This document shows positions 47,930 to 59,799 of a DNA stretch of 64,000 nt, in pieces (position 1 is the first letter of the stretch; every line of letters begins with the position of its first letter). The stretch is from contig CALNVZ010002974.1 of the NCBI GenBank assembly GCA_940671915.1, positions 20,026,056-20,090,055 of the forward strand, read 5' to 3'. The translations under genes were made by a program, and so were the position numbers. Under the pieces are notes generated by a model. It saw only the letters and a program-made list of their open reading frames with translations. It had not been told where the DNA came from and made no database searches. The DNA is from Paracentrotus lividus. Taxonomy: Eukaryota > Echinodermata > Echinoidea > Camarodonta > Echinidae.

Positions 47930-48200
47930 CTTTGACTAATGCCCGTCCGTTTGGTCTCATCCCATATATGGTCTAATTCGATTTCATTTTAAAACCAGTC
48001 TGTTTTACTTAACTTGTGGTCTTATTGCCACTTCGACTTTTTGCAACTTTGTCCATTCCCCATTTCGTCATAATGCCCATTTCGTCTAATGTCCAATTTG
48101 TCTAACACTACAATTCATCTAACAAACTGGTAATAAACCAAATATTCATTTGGGAATTAAATAAAAATGCTTTTCGGTATTTGACAAGTATTAGACGAAT
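47930..48200. repeat. Degenerate GTCTAAT / ATTTCGTCTAATGCCC repeats
   Basis: Variants of CATTTCGTCTAATGTCC recur: TTTGGTCTCATCCC, TATGGTCTAATTCG, CATTTCGTCATAATGCCC, CATTTCGTCTAATGTCC and AATTTGTCTAACAC. One inverted copy (ATTAGACGAATCGGC) lies near 48190. Simple derivatives of this phrase are common repetitive sequence in marine invertebrate genomes (general knowledge). Non-coding. Confidence 0.65.
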
Positions 48201-48335
48201 CGGCAATTAAACCACGTGGAGAATCAGACCAAGTATGTATAGATCAAGTATTGAATTTGTATTCAATGTCGGATCAAAGTTAGTCGAGCCTGTGTGACTG
48301 AGGTACAACGAAACGCTCGGGGAAAATAAATAATT

Positions 48336-48536
48336 TTAAAGCTGAGCCTTGTTTTTTTTTCTCCATATTCCGAAGTATATCTTTAGCAGGTCAATTGTTT
48401 TTAACAGTTTTCTTAATTGGTTGATTTTGATATCTAATTTCTTAACTACAGTATAATGTGACAATTCGCTTATTATGCGGTAGGCATGAAAACGTGCTCT
48501 GTCATTTTGAGAACAACAAGTTTCAGTAGAACTCAT
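48336..48536 (-). CDS. Weak small open frame, 66 codons
   Basis: A minus-strand ATG (48536) opens 66 codons that end in TAA (48338-48336), with a TGA 15 nt upstream. The peptide is basic and Leu/Ile/Lys-rich toward the C-terminus (for example LDIKINQLRKLLKTIDLLKI), which could be helical. The A-rich composition makes such peptides likely by chance. No splice signals or known domain. Listed because it is one of the few frames that starts with ATG and lacks low-complexity sequence. Confidence 0.12.
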   Translation of the reverse strand: MSSTETCCSQNDRARFHAYRIISELSHYTVVKKLDIKINQLRKLLKTIDLLKIYFGIWRKKNKAQL

Positions 48537-48599
48537 CAAAATGTTTAAATGTCACGAAACATAGACATATTCCTAAAATGTCAAGATCTACATCTAAAT

Positions 48600-48960
48600 G
48601 ATAATCGCAAGCTTATGTGCGGATAAAAATACAAACCCCCACTGCTACAGAAACAAACCGACTCTAAGTTTTAGTAGTCGTATTGAGATCGGAACGCGTA
48701 GGGTAATTATTGGTCCCCTTCTTTCTCCTAATTAGGAATCTTTCCAAATCAGGGAGATGGGAAAAAGAAATTAGTAAGGTTCCAATTACGATCAGAACTG
48801 ATTAAAATGTCTGCTTCTTTAATACACACGATGATGAACCAACTGACATCTTTCTTCAAACAGAGGTCATTGACATTTACATCTGTGGTACTAGTCTCAT
48901 CATCCCAGACTCGGCGGTGTCTGACTCAAATTCCTACTTATATACTAAACAAATGAGTAA
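48600..48960. promoter_or_regulatory. Candidate regulatory island
   Basis: Repeat-free sequence with GGGTAATTATTGG, CTCCTAATTAGGAATC, CCAATTACGATC and GAGGTCATTGAC cores within about 200 bp. The pattern fits a homeodomain- and nuclear-receptor-type enhancer, but is judged by motif only. Confidence 0.2.
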
Positions 48961-49789
48961 AACAACAAGGGTGACGAATGGTTTTTATATCAAATTTAAC
49001 GTTCGTTGGTAGGTTTTTATATTAAATACAACATTCGTTCATATTTGAAATTCAGAATAATTTTCATGATAAACTATAAATCAGGATAAAGTGATAATTG
49101 CCAATGTTATAAAGTCATTTATCATTTTACAAATCCAATCAAATTTGAAAAGTTGACAACATAATACAAACCTTTTTAAAAGATGGCGTAGAAAAACATA
49201 ACAATAAAAAAGAGAATATTTTGCCGTAAAATAAAATCATTCAGTAGTTTAAAAAACCTACGACGACCATGTGTCCACGTCGATAGATATCGGTGTACAG
49301 TGGAATACTGGCGACTTATTTGTCGAAATCAATCACGTGATGTATAACTGAGAAAACCCAGCATGCATTGCTCCTTCAGCTGTTCTCAACTATTCTCATT
49401 ACTCAAGAAACCAGCGTGCAACCAGCATCTGAAAACATTTGTAACTGGTACCCCACCGTATGAGTCAATCCCAAAACGTTAAAAAGCATTTTATAAAGCA
49501 AACATGCATTTTGGCTTCTCGTCAAACATGTCGAAGACGCGATTTAAGGCCCGTCGTTGAGGACTGTCTCGTGAAGGCTTGTCGACATATTCATCATGAC
49601 TGCTGGCTGTGGAAGTATCTAGGCATACCAAGAGCATGCTGGGGATGTTGGGATTATATCATAGATCATTATAGAGATGGTAATGACTGCAACGATTAAT
49701 GGAGGCAAGGGAGAAACCATATTAAGAACCCGGCGCCGTTCAACTATCACTCGAGCTGTTGAAGCCTCTTTGGGAATTACCGTTTGACG

Positions 49790-50068
49790 GAGTGGGGCAA
49801 GACGGGGAGAGAATATGAAAGAGGGAAGAAGGCAATTTAGCGGGAGAAATTTTAGGCAAGAAGTAAAATATCACAGAGTGTGAAAGATAAGAAAGGGAGA
49901 GAAAATGAAAGGAGACGGAAAATAGAACGAGAGCGTGGGGAGACAGGAAGAGTGAAAAAGAAATGATAGAGGAGAGATGTTGAGATGAAGAAGAGAGGAA
50001 GAGAGAGAAAAAAGAGGGAGAGTGAAAGAGAGAGAGAGAGAGAGACACACACACACACACATACACAC
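49790..50068. repeat. Polypurine (GA)-rich tract followed by (CA)n
   Basis: A 250-bp purine-biased stretch passes into (GA)8 and then (CA)10 at 50045-50066. Four overlapping Ser/Leu/Phe-rich minus-strand frames arise from it and are not genes. Confidence 0.85.
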
Positions 50069-50625
50069 ATAAAGATGAAAGACAGAGGAAATAGAAAAAA
50101 ACGAACCAAAGATATGGCTCAGACGAAAAATGGCGGATTAGCGATCTCCACCAATCTCTGCCAATAAGTCACATATTATCAACGAAAACTAACTCCATCT
50201 GATAAGCTGAATATGCTGACAATTTTATCGAGTAATTTCGTTGTTTTTACTCCCGAAAATAGACAAAGAAACAAAGAGAAAGATGATGAAAGATATATTA
50301 GATTGCCAAAACTGTAACTGAATAGATGTCGTAAGGTAAGAAGAATTCCTGTCATGCATGAATTTGAAACTGGTTAAAATATGAGTAAGGCTTATCTTTA
50401 TTATTAGACAGTTCGAACTAGTTTTTTTTTTATACGACCAAAGAAGTGTCTGGAATATGAAAATACTCTACATATTTGACTAAAAACAAAGTTGATTGTA
50501 CCAAGTTTTCTCGTTGTTGCCAGTCGGGATGTGTCCCCAACCAGAGTGTTTTACAAGTCGATTTGGAATGAACGTTTCTTTACTATAAATGTATTTTGGC
50601 AAATTAAATCTTTCACATATATGTT

Positions 50626-50628
<3 letters not shown>

Positions 50629-50690
<62 letters not shown>
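50629..50690. repeat. (CA)n microsatellite
   Basis: About 30 uninterrupted CA dinucleotides. The Cys/Val-repeat frames on the minus strand are artefacts. Confidence 0.95.
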
Positions 50691-50691
<1 letters not shown>

Positions 50692-50757
50692 AACACAAAA
50701 TGCATTCTTATAATATAACTGACCCATACCATACCGCAACAAAATGTTGTAGACCCA

Positions 50758-50779
50758 CCCCCAAAAAAACAAACAAAAC

Positions 50780-50815
<36 letters not shown>

Positions 50816-50835
50816 GAACCAAACCAAAACAAAAT
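50758..50835. repeat. (CAAAA)n pentamer repeat
   Basis: About a dozen variants of AAAAC/CAAAA in tandem, shortly after the CA array. Confidence 0.9.
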
Positions 50836-53549
50836 GTTGAAGTGTTTATTGCGTATCCAAACTTATACAGTGCGGTATCTCTTTAGCCTCTGGCTTTCAA
50901 CAACCCTTTGCATAAGCTTTAACATATTTTGCAACACAGATGTTGTGGAGGTGTATGTGTGCAATTAGGGAATTTGTTTGTCCTTCCATCAATCAGTCAT
51001 GTCACAATCAGAGTGGAACCGCTTTTATTGAAATGCGTGGCATTAATCTCGTCCTTCTCTCGTCAAATAAGAACAATATGGACTCCTGGAAAGTCCATTA
51101 CATCCAGTCTATCTTCCATATGGCATGGCTTTACCCTGTAGATGTGTTTCTACTCTTTTGAATAATTTTGACTTAAATGCATCTACACAAGAAGAGTCAT
51201 CTAGCTGAATATTTCAATAAAAATTCAGACTGTGTGTTTTAATTTTAGTATTTTAAACGGCAAATAGTGCAACAATACTTTTTACATTAACTTATATATA
51301 GATGGCACATTTTCTTCAGTTTTGGGAGAACACAATGATTTATAGCATTGTACTACAGAAAGACAGTAATATGAAAGAACACCCCAATTAAATCCCATGT
51401 ATATTTACTTACTTCGTTAAATAATTAACATAAAAACATTCACTCGTTCCTTTATGTTTGATGCTAATATCAACGTGCGTACTTTAAATATTTATTTTCA
51501 TGATACATACCTTTGGTCAATTCTAAAAAGTGATTGTAGTATGTTTATTCCTTTAAAAATAGTTAAAACGTGATTATCAACACAAAATAAAAAAGAATAA
51601 TGTACATTTTTTATATCTTCAAGAAAAAAATACCCTTGCTCATGATGATATGCATAAGCTTTTAGATTTATACGCAATTATTACGTTTGATTTCATCATA
51701 AATTTTAAACAGTAACTTTAAACGTGACCCCTATCGTTTATAATATATTCATCAATACACCTGCTTAGAAAGTTGACCTTCTTCTCGTCAATAGATAGAG
51801 GGGAAATCTGTCTTTTATTTTTAAGCTTCTTTTATTTTCGGCACCCATTGACTAAACCTCATAGGCATCAGTCAGTCGTGTAATTTTGTATGTGATTGGT
51901 GCTATATTCAGTGTGTCCATTAATCTTGTTCCATAAATGAATTACACTTTCAGCTGCATGGCCAAACAAACCCATATGTCATTCTTTAAAAATTCAAGTA
52001 TACACTGATTTGATGTATTTACATAGAGTTAACTGCAAATTACAAAGCCTAACACTCTGAATGACAAGCATATATTTATTTCTGTATAAAAACTAAATGT
52101 GATATTGATAGGCATGATAGTGTTATCCTATTTTAAATCTGACATCTTATAAAATTATAAATCTGTTATGGTGCAGATCCCTTTTACATGCAGGTCACAA
52201 AGAACTCATGGTCATAGACGACAGCAGTGTAGATGACTTCAAAGAAAATCATCACCAGCTCAAACAAATTTATTCAACACCGTAATATACAGGCCATCTT
52301 CCCAAACCGATCAACAACAACAACGAAATGATTAGGACTCCTCTTCCTCGCAGAACAGATGTCCCTCGTCAAAAATCAAAAAGTCCTCTTGAGAACTTAA
52401 GTTCGTTTATGATAATATTTTTTTTTTCATAAGCTAATAAAGACGCAGAACAATTATCACAAACGTGATTATCATTAACAAAAGTTTGGACAACTCGCAA
52501 TATAATCGTTACCTAAAATCCCTAAACATGCTCCAAAATATACAATTTTTCAGTTTTAATTTAAAAAAAGAACATAGTTTGTTTTAATATTTATCATTTC
52601 TTTACGACAAATTTGAGTGAAATCATGGATTACTGTAGTTAAAATTGATCGAATCATATCCCATCATAATTACATATGTGATCATATAGATATATATTCA
52701 TATCGAGGAAATACAGATTAGGATGGTTATAAAGTGGTTATTATATTTTCATTTGGCAGGGATAAATACTGTACCGCCCAACCTGACTGTCACATTAAGT
52801 TGTTGAGGGAGGATCGGTCAAAATAAATTTGCTCAATCATTCAGTAAGGAGTAAACACCGAGAGCCCAAATATTATCGAGTTTGATTGACAAATATATTG
52901 CTTTGGAAACATCATATTGAGCATGCCTCTCGGCTCTGTCAGTGGACATCAAGATGATACATGAGCAAATATTGTCGGCAATTTCAACACGTATTGGATA
53001 TAAAAATAAAACAGACTCGCCCGATGGAAAAGTTCTTGGTCGAATATAATATTTATATGCCTCTGTTGTAATAAGACTTTTGATCTTTTCTCATGTAGCC
53101 TTAATCGGGAGATATATTTCGTCAAAGTCCAATAACTATCATTTTAAAATCTAAGTGACGGATCTTATATGATGTTTAATCACAAATTGGATATATAAAT
53201 GTTAATATTTCAAAAATCGGGCTACGCTCCCATTTTCTCTAAATTTTCTCTGATTGCTATTTAAATTTCAAACATCAAACATTAAAAAAAAGGGTAATAT
53301 CTATAATAATACGTATGTAATTTGAAACAAAAATAAATCATTTACACCCAGAGAAACAGATAAAGCGAACGAAATAATATGTTAAAAATACATAAGATAA
53401 TACATAAAGATATGTCACTAGTATTATTGCAGATCAAACTGAGGGCGATAAAATATAAAAACAAGTTGGCACAATCACATAAACAATAAATGTTTGGAAA
53501 ACAAAGAGAGAGTGGGTATATCAATATAAATCACAGAAGAATAGATTTA
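50836..53549. other. AT-rich stretch without recognised gene
   Basis: The plus frames 50929-51141 and 50940-51161 overlap in different phases and have no splice support. 52780-53000 is repeat-free with GTAAACA (forkhead-like) and TTGATTGACA (Pbx/Meis-like) cores and may be regulatory. 52160-52345 is likewise complex. Everything else is AT-rich without structure. Confidence 0.45.
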
Positions 53550-53607
53550 TAAGATAGAGTGAGGGAGAGGGAGAGAAAAAGAAAAAAGAGAGAGAGAGAG
53601 GGAAGGG

Positions 53608-53642
<35 letters not shown>
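53550..53642. repeat. (GA)n purine tract
   Basis: GA/GGGA repeats ending in about 14 perfect GA dinucleotides. They explain the Ser/Leu-repeat part of the minus frame 53521-53925. Confidence 0.9.
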
Positions 53643-53644
<2 letters not shown>

Positions 53645-54860
53645 GGAAATGTAATAAGAAATAAAGAAAGTGAAAGGGAGGTTGAAACCCTGAAGAACCA
53701 GCTAATGAGACCGTCATACTGTCCACGATTAAAAAGTGTCGAAATTCGAATATTTAAAATGAAGTGGAACGGGCTGGCGTTCTCGTGCCATCTGGCGGCA
53801 AGGGTCAATAGAATGCATCGATGTCGACAAATACACCTGGTTGTATCGGCAAATATACATGTACAACCCAATGTGTGAAAAACGCACTCAAAGTCAATCC
53901 AATGTACAAAGATACATGCTTTCATTATTGAAAATCCATGCCCGTGAACAGTATCTTAGAGATAGATAGCTAGATAACTGGTTTATTCAAATCAAAACAT
54001 ATAAAGAATAAGTGTACATATCTCCGTACTTCGTAGCCTAAATGCTAAAGTGTGCAATGGATTACAAAAATATTTTCACAAAGTAAAATTCCATATAAAT
54101 GATAATGAAACTCGTATGACATTAGCGTCGATCCGCCACGTCACGACATTCACCAGTGTTGCATGAAACAATAAGATTAGACCACACTGATGAATAGCAT
54201 GGCACGAAGGATCAACATCAATACAATATAAAGCAACATTTAACAGTGAAATAATCAATTCTAAATGAACAGAAATAGTAGAGGAGAGAAGGAAAAGATA
54301 AAACGAGGAGGAATTATAATGAATTGATAAACTTAACATTTACTTAAGATAAATACGAATAAAATGCCATATACATGCCAATAAACAGTTTAGAACATTT
54401 CAACTCTGAAAATAATTGTTGCAGGTGGTTAATTGCGAAAAAAAAATAAATCTATGCTTTAATCGTTCAATCTAGAGATCTAGTTTGGTTAAGTTTAATT
54501 CAAAATGTCATGTAAGCCGGGTGTTATAAGCTTCAGCAGCTGATCGAGGGTTTGAAAATAAAGAGAGTAAGAAGGGGGAGGCAAAGGCTGCAAATTTGAA
54601 AAATAAGGATATAGGGGGCGCAGCCGAAAATAATCTTCTTGTACCTTGATGAGTGGTCTTCGGGGGGGGGGGATACCTACTGAATCCGTTACTTTTTTTT
54701 GTTCTACTTATTATATCTGGAATCTTAGATCATTGACAATGAAGGGAAAGGTACGAGTGTATTCTTTAATTGTTATGAATGTTCGTCTCCTGTAAAATGT
54801 ATTCTTTAACAATTGCCAATAAAAGTTTCATAATTGTTTGAGGTATACGAGTGCACTCGT
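53643..54860. other. Stretch without recognised gene
   Basis: A ten-G run occurs at 54663-54672. 53750-53900 and 54100-54250 are repeat-free and closer to average GC. No exon is supported. Confidence 0.5.
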
Positions 54861-55374
54861 TTAATTAGAGTGGTAAGTAAATCTACACATTTCACGCCCA
54901 CATACAAACACACCACACGTTTTCAGTTCAGTGACCATCAGGCCACTCACATGCTGATTACTCTGGCCTATTAGTTTCCAGACAAGAAATAACTTTCTAC
55001 CTTCATAATCTTTTGCTTGAATTAAACGAGACATTGCATAATGAAATAAACGAAAATGCATTTTCCATCTGAACATCGAATAATACGTCCACATCTTCCT
55101 AAGACAGTAATTCATGGAAAATGGTCCAAAAAAGGTGGAATAAATTTTAAGGGAAGAATTTGTAACCTTCTGGGGACTTGAAAATTTTTTGAGCTGTGGG
55201 GAACCTTCTGGCATGTGGTACTGTGTCAAGATGAAACCCTAAAAAATTCATTTCCTCAGCATAAATACATGCTTCATAATAAGTATAAAAAGTATAAGTG
55301 ACTCCATATAATGCAGTGTCAACCTGTGTGTACTCTTGTACGGTTCTATAAATGGCAATATTAAATATGTTCAT
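54861..55374 (-). pseudogene. Overlapping protein-like frames, unresolved
   Basis: Two minus-strand frames, 55374-55147 (75 codons) and 55229-54861 (122 codons), follow each other in different phases. They encode non-repetitive peptides with Tyr, Trp and Cys (for example TVPHARRFPTAQKIFKSPEG and HYAMSRLIQAKDYEGRKLFL). This could be a frameshifted remnant of a coding sequence, or the 3' untranslated part of the gene modelled just upstream, or chance. I recognise no family and do not join the frames. Confidence 0.15.
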
Positions 55375-55400
55375 TAAAAAATTAATATTTCTGGAGACTT

Positions 55401-55680
55401 TTACATTTCTAGCTGTTTAATTCTCATCTGATCTCCTGAACACCACACAAACATGACAAATTAGCAATTTATTAAATCATGACTCTACAAAGTTACTTAC
55501 TATCCATAAAAAAAATGTATGCTGGTCCTTGATATATTGGGGTTTGAATGTGAATCAACTTTTTCATTAGCCCAAAATATATGATCTCGATATGTTGTGG
55601 GCTTTTTAAACAGCCGGTGTTTTGAAATAAGTCTGTGCAGACATTATATACACAACAATGCTTGTCACAAATTGTCATAT
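55401..55680 (-). CDS. Candidate two-exon gene end, unknown product
   Basis: On the minus strand an acceptor-like TATTTAAG precedes an exon at 55680-55501 (ATG at 55678, 59 codons plus one base). It ends at a strong donor, ATA|GTAAGTAAC. The intron of 65 bp ends at GTTTGTGTGGTGTTCAG and the next exon (55435-55401) continues in frame for ten codons to TAA. The N-terminal part contains four Cys and ends in PIYQGPAYIFF. The intron is short but plausible. The chief support is frame retention across a good donor and acceptor. No homology recognised. Confidence 0.25.
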
Positions 55681-55689
55681 CTTAAATAG

Positions 55690-56200
55690 TAAATGTCAAA
55701 CACATCTAATCTCCGGGCCAAGGATATTACGAACTTGTACATGTTAGATACACATTTTTATTAAAAATTAAAAAAAAAATAAAACAAATTGGTGCGACGG
55801 TCTTTGACTGTCTTTGGGCATGCCAATAGTCGTGTTAGTGAAGGTTGGCAAACTCAATTTCCAAAGACAAATACAACTAGATTCTTTGATCTAAGCAGGT
55901 GCATTGAGCAAAGACGTGGATCAATAACTGTCATATGAGTATGGCTGCATCGTGAGCCATAGAACTGCACCTTTACTTGGGGCGTAATCCACATTTCAAT
56001 CGAAACCTAGAAGTAGAACTAATCTCTCTTTTCCTCACAATCCCTCTCTGGATGCCTGTATTTCTACTCCTCTCCCTCTCTCTCACAATCCAAATTAAAG
56101 TTCTCCACTTACTTGAAGGCAGTGTTCTAGAATAAACAACCCTATTCCACCTGTCATAAATATATACAGTCATTGTCTGCCAAGATGCATGTATAGCATA
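55690..56200. other. Stretch without recognised gene
   Basis: Mixed AT-rich and average sequence. The minus frame 55973-56386 (137 codons) contains low-complexity Arg/Glu from a CT-rich tract and is not credible as a gene. Confidence 0.5.
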
Positions 56201-56204
56201 ATAA

Positions 56205-56290
56205 ATGCAGGGGCAGATCCAGGATTTCGTTAGGGGGAGTGGGTTTCCAGCAGACTTCCCCCCCCCTCTCTCTCTCTCTCTCTTCTTTTT
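56205..56290. mobile_element. Element end with GGGGCAGATCCAGGATTT and CT tract
   Basis: The left part matches the GGCGGATCCAGGATTT end seen at 28669/28810. It is followed by a G-rich stretch and (CT)n at 56268-56282. The opposite end is not found, so this is a solo or truncated copy. Confidence 0.45.
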
Positions 56291-57390
56291 TGTTTTGTTT
56301 TTATACAAAAGCCTCCCTACAAAAAAAGAAATGAAATAAAACACGCTCGTGGTAGGAGGCGGGGGCTGGTAAAGATAAATGGTCATTATCAGAGTCTATT
56401 TAAAAAAAATGTCGTGAAAGAAAAGCAAATCACTACTACACCAGCTTGTTGTACCAATACGTTCAAAACATGAAATCTTCAAATTCTTCTCTTGTGAAAA
56501 TTGTAGATAATCAGTCAAATTACAAAAATTAATATTAAAGAATCGGACTTCGGATAAGGATGCTCGAGTCCTACCTATTCTAGGAAACTAAGAGGGCACT
56601 TATCATATTTATGGAGTTCCAATGAACGTTTTGGCATAATGGGACGTGTCTAGGGAATGCAGTGCTCGGAGAAAAAGCATCCCTGTTCAGTTCAAGAATA
56701 TCATTTAGAAAGCTTTCATGGCCACTCAGTAAGAACCAAAATACTTTATTTCTCTGAAATAAATTACCACTGAATAATTCAAAGTCTATACCCCATAGTC
56801 ATATTACCATCGGGAATGGGTATACCGTTTTTCTACGGAGAAAGAGACATACATACATGTATACAGGACCTTCCACAAATATCAACATTGAGCATGTTGA
56901 GCGAGAAGTCTGTTTAACGTTCATTCCAATATTTGTTCTATGGCACGCTGCAACATTTTCTGTGAAGTACACGTTGCATGTGCAAACATTGCATGTTCGG
57001 AAAATCACACATTTACTTCTCTAATCGATAGTATTTATACGTTTACGTGTCAAGAGCAGACTCATATTCTTGTTGTTGGTTTGGGCCATCGGCTCAGTCA
57101 AAATGACGGGTTCACATTCGACAAGAAATTATCAGGGAGAAGTTTAATTTCCTTCTACGATACGAAAATCGATATCAAGCGGTCACGAATACCGGGTATC
57201 GATTCTTTTTATGGCGCATGCCACGGTCGGTTTTTATAACGCGATATTGGGGCGCAGTATCATCACTGCATTGGATGCTAATGGGTGTTAGGATATCCAC
57301 ATCAATGGTGTCTTAACAGAGTTTTTACCATTCTACAGTGGTAGTCGACGGGTATTTATATTTAGATTATACAAATTATGTTGTTGGTGT
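56291..57390. other. Stretch without firm gene
   Basis: 56940-57239 on the plus strand is a 99-codon frame starting with ATG, non-repetitive and of average GC (peptide pieces such as EQTHILVVGLGHRL). No AATAAA or splice sites support it. 57050-57330 has several CpGs and ATCGATATCAAG/TTTTTATGGCGC-type cores, and might be regulatory for the minus-strand promoter candidate near 57.9 kb or an unrelated element. Confidence 0.35.
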
Positions 57391-57395
57391 TATTC

Positions 57396-57398
<3 letters not shown>

Positions 57399-57437
<39 letters not shown>
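57399..57437. repeat. Poly(A) run
   Basis: About 39 consecutive A on the plus strand. No recognisable retroposon body lies directly upstream, so a SINE or processed-pseudogene origin is not shown. Confidence 0.9.
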
Positions 57438-57439
<2 letters not shown>

Positions 57440-57805
57440 GATTTTCAATTTCTCAGAAAACATAAAGAGTATAAAGTAGAGATTGAAAACTTTTCGCTCT
57501 CTCTGTTACTTCTTTCTTGAAATATCTCATTCTCTTTCACCCTCGCCCTCTCACACTCTCTACACATCAGTCCTACGCGTTATGTCCTCCTATTTTCTAA
57601 TTTTTTTTAAAAATAGTACTACTACACGCGTTTGGAAACTAATCCGTACGAGTGACTCGGATGGGTGTAGAGGTAATTTCCTCTTCTCGGGAAGTGGCAC
57701 AACCACGACCAAATGATTTCCAACACATCAATTCACGGACGAGACCGACTTACATTTCATAATATAATAAAGCCAGCAGATTAGCATCTTAATCGTGTCA
57801 CTTAC

Positions 57806-57915
57806 CTATATACACAGAAATGTGCGAAGGTTGGTGAACGCAGCGGAAAATGCGAAGTCGTGATTGGTCAATGGTGGATGATCACGTGACAGTGCGTGTG
57901 AAGGCGCCATGATAC
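57806..57915 (-). promoter_or_regulatory. Candidate promoter and non-coding first exon
   Basis: Read on the minus strand, GTCACGTGAT (E-box, 57890-57881) and a TGACCAATCA CCAAT box (57870-57861) are followed by about 55 bp. These end at a consensus donor, TATAG|GTAAGTG (57806/57805). The local sequence is CpG-richer than its surroundings. This order (E-box, CCAAT, short untranslated exon, donor) is what a promoter with an untranslated first exon looks like. The gene would continue to lower coordinates; the candidate exons at 55.4-55.7 kb lie in that direction on the same strand, but a link is only a guess. Confidence 0.3.
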
Positions 57916-59100
57916 AGGAAGCACAGCAAAGGGACAAGTCATGTGAAGGAAACAAAAGAAAAAAAAGAAAAAAAAACTTCATTATTTCCTGTTCGACATA
58001 TTATCTTATAATATTTTAACATCAAAACTGAAATTTGTGTTTAGATAATAAAGGTAATACTGCACTTATAACAATATTGATGCTCAGTCTTGATACACGC
58101 TGATGTGTTGTCTCAATTTGAAGAAGCATTCATTTGGCCCTGCAAAAAATGCATAAAAAGAGACAGAGTTATACCGAAATTTCGTTTTGTTATGATGACA
58201 TTACAAAGAAATCCCGGAGGAAAACCAACAAATATCCCTCACATGTACATGACGTAAAAATTGCCACACTAATCCCATGCAACACGTACATGTATCTACA
58301 TACATGTGACGCCGCATGGCGTGTCACCAATAATCGTGTAGCCACATTGATTACACCCCCTCTCAGAGTAACCACGGATGACCTTTTGCCGGCCTCTGTG
58401 AAGTAACCAAGGATGGAACAAGTCTGGCGGTTTTGAATCTCATTTACATTCTGACTTCAGTCTGTTTGAGCGTTTTTAAAATAGCAATAAGACCCCCGTA
58501 AGCATTGTTGAAACTTTTAACTGGAATTCTTGATTGCATGCAGTGTAGTTTTGTATGTGTTTCTCATCTTATCCACCCCAGTCTGCGTATAATGTCATCC
58601 TGCCTTTCTAAATTATACCAGTTGTTTCTGGTTCTCATTCAATGAATTATTTTCACCTCTGCTCAATTTTTACCCCCCCCCCCCCCTCTGCCTCTCTTCT
58701 TCCGCATATCTAAAGATCCATATCTTCCTTATTTCATTGTTTTATTTTGCACACTTAATCTGTTATATTTTATCTCCTGTATTATGTTCTGGCAAAGAAT
58801 GGTACTTTTTATAACGATATAGAATATAACTTTAATTCTGATTCTTTTCACCTACAGGCAAAACAATCTTGCTATTTCTTGATGTTGTAAAATATTGCCC
58901 ATGTTCACAGACCAACTTCAACTCCGCATAGATAGTAGATTGCTACGACGTGATTGGACTACAGTCTTATCCAATGGAATACAATGCACACTATGAATTG
59001 ATTGGCATAGATTAATCAAATATTCGTAACGCTTCCGCTCCTTAAGGAACGGCTAAGGATATTTCGGTTCGATAACCTCCCTCTCTTGAATGTGTTATCT
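57916..59100. other. Stretch without firm gene
   Basis: The plus frame 58134-58406 (90 codons) is non-repetitive but unsupported. A run of about 14 C lies at 58673-58686. A TTTCACCTACAG acceptor-like site at 58858 leads to only six codons before a stop. 58920-59060 is repeat-free. Confidence 0.45.
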
Positions 59101-59122
59101 GTTTTTGCTTTCCATTTCATAG

Positions 59123-59158
59123 TCTTGTTGTTTAAAGAAGATGCTCGAACTAATACAG
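59123..59158 (+). CDS. Candidate 36-bp mini-exon
   Basis: A long pyrimidine tract and acceptor (TTTTTGCTTTCCATTTCATAG) and an ACAG|GTAACT donor bound exactly 36 bp. The segment is open in two frames, and one of them contains an ATG (59141) giving MLELIQ up to the donor. If the frame is kept, it could join the open segment beginning at 59602. The evidence is splice-site quality alone. Confidence 0.25.
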
Positions 59159-59601
59159 GTAACTAGATGTTGACTTCACATAATGCAAACACCAAGAGTA
59201 CAATGGACCACATGAATAAGGTAATTAATTGCTTTTACTAGATGTTTTGCTCATGCATTTTCTTATCATTATGATGTTCTGATGTTTTGCGTTATTGTTT
59301 TATGCTTGAGAAATTTAATATATGTAGAGAACAGTCATGATGAAAGAAAGAAAGAAAAAAAAAAAACAGCACCAAAAGTAAACAGATGACCCCACAAGAC
59401 TTACAGGAACTAACAAAAGAAAAAACAAAAGAAAGGGGGTCGATGTATAGAGAAGCCGCAAATGGTTAAAGATGGAGGAAAAAGGTAGGCGTTGATCAAG
59501 TACCGTCAGGACAAATTGAGCGTAAGACAGGGCAGAAAGTGTGCACTTGAGACCGACCACTTAAAACACTGGACTCCTTCACCGTCATACGTCCTTTCTA
59601 G

Positions 59602-59799
59602 TTAAGGGGAACGGCAATGTCAAAGCCAAGTAGAGCATGGATTAAAGGTGGTGTCACCGTTCCTGAACCCCAGGAAAATATTTCCCATAGTCTTTTTGAT
59701 AAAAAAGCATTAACAGTTACCCAATCGACCCCATTGAACATCAGCAACATGGTACACCTCAAGAGCCAGTTCCTCCCTTCTGTGGATATATGGAAATAG
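59602..59799 (+). CDS. Candidate exon, unknown product
   Basis: A CGTCCTTTCTAG acceptor (AG at 59600-59601) opens 65 codons in phase 0, ending in TAG at 59797-59799. The peptide is non-repetitive, with pieces such as SKPSRAWIKGGVTVPEPQEN. The complementary strand is also open for 81 codons (minus 59598-59843), with another frame that looks partly coding. Direction is therefore uncertain, and a decayed transposon or gene fragment on the minus strand is an equal possibility. GC content is higher than in the flanks. Confidence 0.25.
   Translation, partial: LRGTAMSKPSRAWIKGGVTVPEPQENISHSLFDKKALTVTQSTPLNISNMVHLKSQFLPSVDIWK

Noticed and set aside
50629..50690. Cys/Val-rich or Thr/His-rich small proteins
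   Set aside because: These are translations of (CA)n in both directions, as are those at 6850-6883 and 50045-50066.
53521..53925. 134-codon minus-strand frame
   Set aside because: Half of it is a translated GA microsatellite.
55973..56386. 137-codon minus-strand frame
   Set aside because: It includes Arg/Glu and Lys repeats from CT- and T-rich DNA and an element end. No splice support.
57399..57437. Poly(A) tail of a processed pseudogene
   Set aside because: No open or transcript-like body ends at the run and no target-site duplication is evident.
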